Notes under the pieces: generated by a model
Databases searched by the model: none
Told to the model about the DNA's origin: nothing
What the model saw: only the letters and a program-made list of their open reading frames with translations
Shown here: piece by piece, positions 62,201 to 64,000 of the stretch
Numbering within the stretch: position 1 is the stretch's first letter
Layout: every line of letters starts with the position of its first letter
Made by a program: the position numbers and the translations under genes
Assembly: GCA_026545225.1 (NCBI GenBank)
Contig: CM048845.1
Location: forward strand, 105,892,033-105,956,032
Origin: Cornus controversa
Taxonomy: Eukaryota; Streptophyta; Magnoliopsida; Cornales; Cornaceae
DNA length: 64,000 nucleotides
Direction: 5' to 3'

Positions 62201-63996
62201 GAAAAGACTGTCAAAAAGTAACACAAGTATATCACTGTACCTTCAATCTTTGTATTCTCTGACATATCAGCCATAGGCTCAGAACTCCCATAATTCTTCC
62301 CATACACACTAGCTGTATGGAATTCCATTTTGTTTTGAGTAAGTGTTCCAGTCTTGTCAGAAAATACATAACGTACTTGGCCCAGATCCTCATTTATATT
62401 CAAGGATCTGCACTGAAACCTTGAGTTGGTGCTACTATCATACATATGCACGTCGCCAATCATGAAGTATGATTGTCCCAACCGAACCACCTCCATTGTA
62501 ATGTAGAGAGCTATTGGTATCATTATCTGAAAGACTATAACAGAACTCAAAAAAGAGAAAAAAGCCTCCATTGGGATCCCAAAAAAATTGTATGGTCTCC
62601 CTACTTTATTTCTATAATTTCTTTTCCGGTAATAAGGCAATGTATCCAGCTGGTTCTTGTGACGCTGAAGCCATAGACACATGCCAACAGCCACAACCAA
62701 GCACATGACAAAAAGAAAAACGGACAACCATAAGGTTTCCCTATTCATGTGGCATTCCAGTCTGCTTCTTTTTGATGGAGACGCTGCACTGTTCAGCATA
62801 GCTTTTGTTTCCTGTCCAGCATAAACCACTACACCGACTGCCCAGTCTGTATTCTTCAGCTGACAGCCACGCAAGATGATATTCGATTGGCTAAGGGGAA
62901 ATCTATGACCTTTGAACTCCATGTTGGCTGTAAACTCATAAATATTCCTATTAGGCTGTTCACATCTGATAAGCCCCAAAATTGTCCCTCCTTCAAATAC
63001 CATTGAAGTCGTTTCTTGCCTGGCATACCTTGTCTTCAAGTTTGACTCACCATCCAGATTCATTGTCTGAATGTAAGCTATTCCACTAGAATCACTTGTT
63101 CCTAACAGCACCATATCACACGGAATTGTCTCATCAGCACAGATCTTCACAACCTCACCGGCCCGTATTTTTTCCCATTTTTTCAATTGGAACTTGCCAG
63201 ATTGAAGCACTAGAGCCTCACGGTTATTCTCATTCCTATCTGATCTGTGTCGTCGCCAATCCTCATAACCATCTTTAATAGCCGTCACAGAAAGCACAAA
63301 GAGAAGAGGAAAAAGAGAGACTGTTCTACCAAAAACTGCGAGAGGAGGAAGCTGATTGAGAGCGGCAATAGCTAAAAAATATAAATAAGCAACCCGATGG
63401 AACTGAATAAAAATATTCTTGGGCAAGAAATTAATGACCGTGTACTTGCTAGTTCGGATTTCATTTCCTGTGAACTCATACTTATCATTAGTCTTCCTCG
63501 GATCATTAAGATAGATTAACCTTGCATTCTCGTCATGTGGTGGGTCATCTTCAAACTGCATGCTTTTGTGATGAATCCTTTGAGATTTGTTCAACTTATC
63601 CTGGATCTGAGATGAAGCCTTAGAAACTTCAAAAGTTGTAGAATTGTGCTCAAACTCCATTGCACCATTCCACGTTACCAGGCGTTGCCTCTCCGGCTGG
63701 GGGCATTCCAGTGGAAACTGCTGAAAGAACTTGGGGTCAGCTGGACATAACTTGGATGTTGCAGGAGAAGGAGAAGTTTTGAGGGATTTATCCAGACGAG
63801 CTGTGTCTCCCTCCAAAACAATAATGTTGTCGTCCTTCACATCTAACAATCTACTTTGTGTTTCATCAGAAACGGAAGAAGAAACTGATGTATTGGGACA
63901 GAGACAACCGAAAGAGCCAATTCTCGAAGTTGAAGGCTGGGGATTCGGTGCAGACAATTGATCAGATGATGACAGCAATGGCTTATAGGAAGTCAT
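47242..63996 (-). CDS. ALA1: P4-type ATPase, phospholipid-transporting flippase (ALA1 class), 7 exons
   Basis: On the minus strand exons are 63996-62241, 52056-51705, 51489-50724, 50501-50378, 50256-50037, 48005-47547 and 47443-47242 (stop included), giving 1292 residues with consistent phases. The protein moves phospholipids between membrane leaflets using ATP, usually with an ALIS/CDC50 partner. Visible motifs are DGES (315-318), membrane segments at about 199-242, 422-444 and 478-503, the phosphorylated Asp in DKTGTLT (D547), [15 protein letters not shown] and GDGANDVSM (998-1006), then hydrophobic C-terminal segments. The TM4 motif is PIAL (494-497) where PISL is usual in the family. The first 150 residues form a polar extension, longer than in Arabidopsis ALA1. 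Intron 1 is 10.2 kb of transposon-rich DNA. Exon 3 may use a GC donor. The start codon is inside the window, the promoter is not. Confidence 0.95.
48006..50036 (-). other. Intron 5 of the flippase gene
   Basis: It is bounded by GT (after tttttg codon fragment) and AG (ttgccag) on the minus strand. It contains a LINE reverse transcriptase relic at about 49020-49260 and a short TA run near 49399-49415. Confidence 0.8.
49020..49260 (+). pseudogene. LINE reverse transcriptase relic in intron 5
   Basis: The plus strand can be read as [12 protein letters not shown] near 49033, LRLWRN near 49088 and KTKENIW-like sequence near 49135, broken by stops and frameshifts. This follows the FADDIVL...LWR...KTKYM order of L1-type reverse transcriptases. 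It is antisense to the host gene. Confidence 0.5.
52310..52745. repeat. Old diverged tandem duplication in intron 1
   Basis: ggcataagctgcattttgtg...agttctac near 52361 and ggcataaactacatatgtgt...agttctac near 52621 are related. Both are followed by a gaagagagctcat string (52446 and 52729). Confidence 0.55.
52850..53819 (+). repeat. 485-bp tandem duplication within the Copia LTR region
   Basis: Unit 1 (52850-53334) and unit 2 (53335-53819) both begin ggcaatttcctactcaaaat and end near gcagggatttat(t/c)tttgg followed by acactcactcaaaacagatt. They differ by scattered substitutions. Confidence 0.95.
54542..54553 (+). promoter_or_regulatory. Copia primer-binding site (tRNA-iMet type)
   Basis: tggtaccagagc differs by one base from the canonical tggtatcagagc complementary to the 3' end of initiator methionine tRNA. 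It directly follows the LTR-like region. Confidence 0.85.
55325..55670. mobile_element. GGCG-rich inverted-repeat element inside the Copia
   Basis: The left end catagttgttaaaggc and the reverse complement of the right end tccatagttgtcaaaggc match. Arms are rich in aggcgc words. A tagact string flanks both sides (55319-55324 and 55674-55679), with partial agreement further out. No coding capacity. Confidence 0.7.
56110..56980. mobile_element. Foldback element inside the Copia integrase
   Basis: The left arm (ctatgttatttggacttgag, then tacgggtgtcgg) and the reverse complement of the right arm (ctatgtgaaactttgtcacc, then tggactcgac) are related, and both contain accggtgtcg or gggtgtcgg words. 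It has the same ttatttggactt core as the elements at 38.7 kb. It splits the Copia integrase reading between about 56098 and 56988 and contains the 270-bp duplication. Confidence 0.65.
56301..56839. repeat. 270-bp tandem duplication inside the foldback element
   Basis: Copy 1 (56301-56570) and copy 2 (56571-56839) both begin caattataaaaacaag and end gcgaacaggatagtattt. They share ggataaaaccctaaccctag and are nearly identical, suggesting a recent event. Confidence 0.97.
57250..58435 (+). mobile_element. 5'-truncated LINE fragment inserted in the Copia integrase
   Basis: The reading starts in the C-terminal RT region ([10 protein letters not shown] near 57312, ERGGWCSL-like near 57405). It ends with a zinc-binding domain at 57880-58092 ([20 protein letters not shown], the zf-RVT pattern). 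The 3' end is acttatcaaaaaaaa at about 58432, and Copia integrase resumes directly after. It shares the LGKW and DNLR words with the LINE at 39.8 kb, so the two are of one family. Confidence 0.85.
59518..60235. mobile_element. hAT-like MITE at the truncated end of the Copia
   Basis: The left end gagcccgcttgggattgctttt has hAT-like wording. Subterminal tgtttggtgatgaaaaa (near 59588) is mirrored by the reverse complement of atgcatcaccaaactcctaa (near 60149). The right limit is approximate, and Copia sequence does not resume. Confidence 0.5.
61271..61713. mobile_element. Inner terminal-inverted-repeat element, nested
   Basis: The left end agggtaaagtgcaaaaaaca and the reverse complement of the right end agggtaaagagcaaaaaaca agree at all but one of 20 positions, continuing into cccc/ccct. 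It lies wholly inside the related element at 61094-61933. Confidence 0.75.
61886..61918 (+). other. G-run tract with G-quadruplex potential
   Basis: Several G runs of five or more bases (ggggggg, gggggg, ggggg, gggggg) are separated by one to five bases. The G-rich strand is the template strand of the flippase gene, 320 bases into intron 1. Confidence 0.6.
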
Positions 63997-64000
63997 AAAC

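Larger units (their letters stand above)
52057..62240 (-). other. Intron 1 of the flippase gene (10.2 kb, transposon-rich)
   Basis: The donor GT follows the AAG ATT GAA G codon run at 62241. The acceptor is ttttgcag before 52056. Phase 1 joins give KIE-VAPTMSP without a frame change. Much of the intron is explained by the nested elements listed separately; 60240-61090 and 61934-62240 hold nothing recognisable. Confidence 0.88.

Noticed and set aside
1-64000. A previously undescribed multi-gene system
   Set aside because: The three protein genes belong to known, unrelated plant families, and the space between them is transposons and AT-rich DNA. No linked group of unknown genes is present.

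Overview
The window is nuclear DNA of a flowering plant, most likely a eudicot. It is AT-rich, its genes are split by GT-AG introns, and all three protein genes belong to plant-type families. The sequence also carries a plastid 16S rDNA fragment in an intron and many plant transposon families. I cannot name the species.

There are three protein-coding genes. (1) A group III WRKY transcription factor lies on the minus strand (2309-3886, 3 exons). (2) A SEN1/UPF1-like SF1B RNA helicase lies on the plus strand (CDS 27613-33829, 7 coding exons, with an inferred 5' UTR exon near 23600-23915). (3) An ALA1-type P4-ATPase phospholipid flippase lies on the minus strand (47242-63996, 7 exons). A MIR477-type microRNA hairpin sits alone on the plus strand at about 37350-37470, about 75 bases downstream of a good TATA box. 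The genes look unrelated in function; nothing suggests a cluster or pathway.

Most of the rest is mobile DNA. 1-11.4 kb holds the WRKY gene among small inverted-repeat elements, minisatellites and a SINE. 11.45-17.5 kb is one LTR retrotransposon with both LTRs and a 5-bp target duplication; it has gag remnants but no visible pol, and carries three different tandem arrays. 18.16-21.80 kb is a non-autonomous Helitron on the minus strand. 23.6-34.8 kb is the helicase gene. 38.7-39.4 kb holds two interleaved inverted repeats. 39.8-42.7 kb is a dead LINE, 43.05-44.45 kb a non-autonomous Mutator-like element, and 46.53-46.68 kb a tRNA-derived SINE with target duplications.

The first intron of the flippase gene is about 10.2 kb. 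It holds a decayed Copia element (antisense to the gene) that was itself invaded by a GGCG-rich inverted-repeat element, a foldback element with an internal 270-bp duplication, a LINE fragment and a hAT-like element. Two nested terminal-inverted-repeat elements sit next to exon 1.

I found no prokaryote-like or clearly undescribed system. The best leads are the MIR477 hairpin, the Helitron, the gag-only LTR element with tandem arrays, the plastid rDNA insertion, the layered transposons in the flippase intron, and a possible GC-AG intron in the flippase gene. All exon limits were placed by eye from splice signals, reading phase and family conservation, without transcript data.
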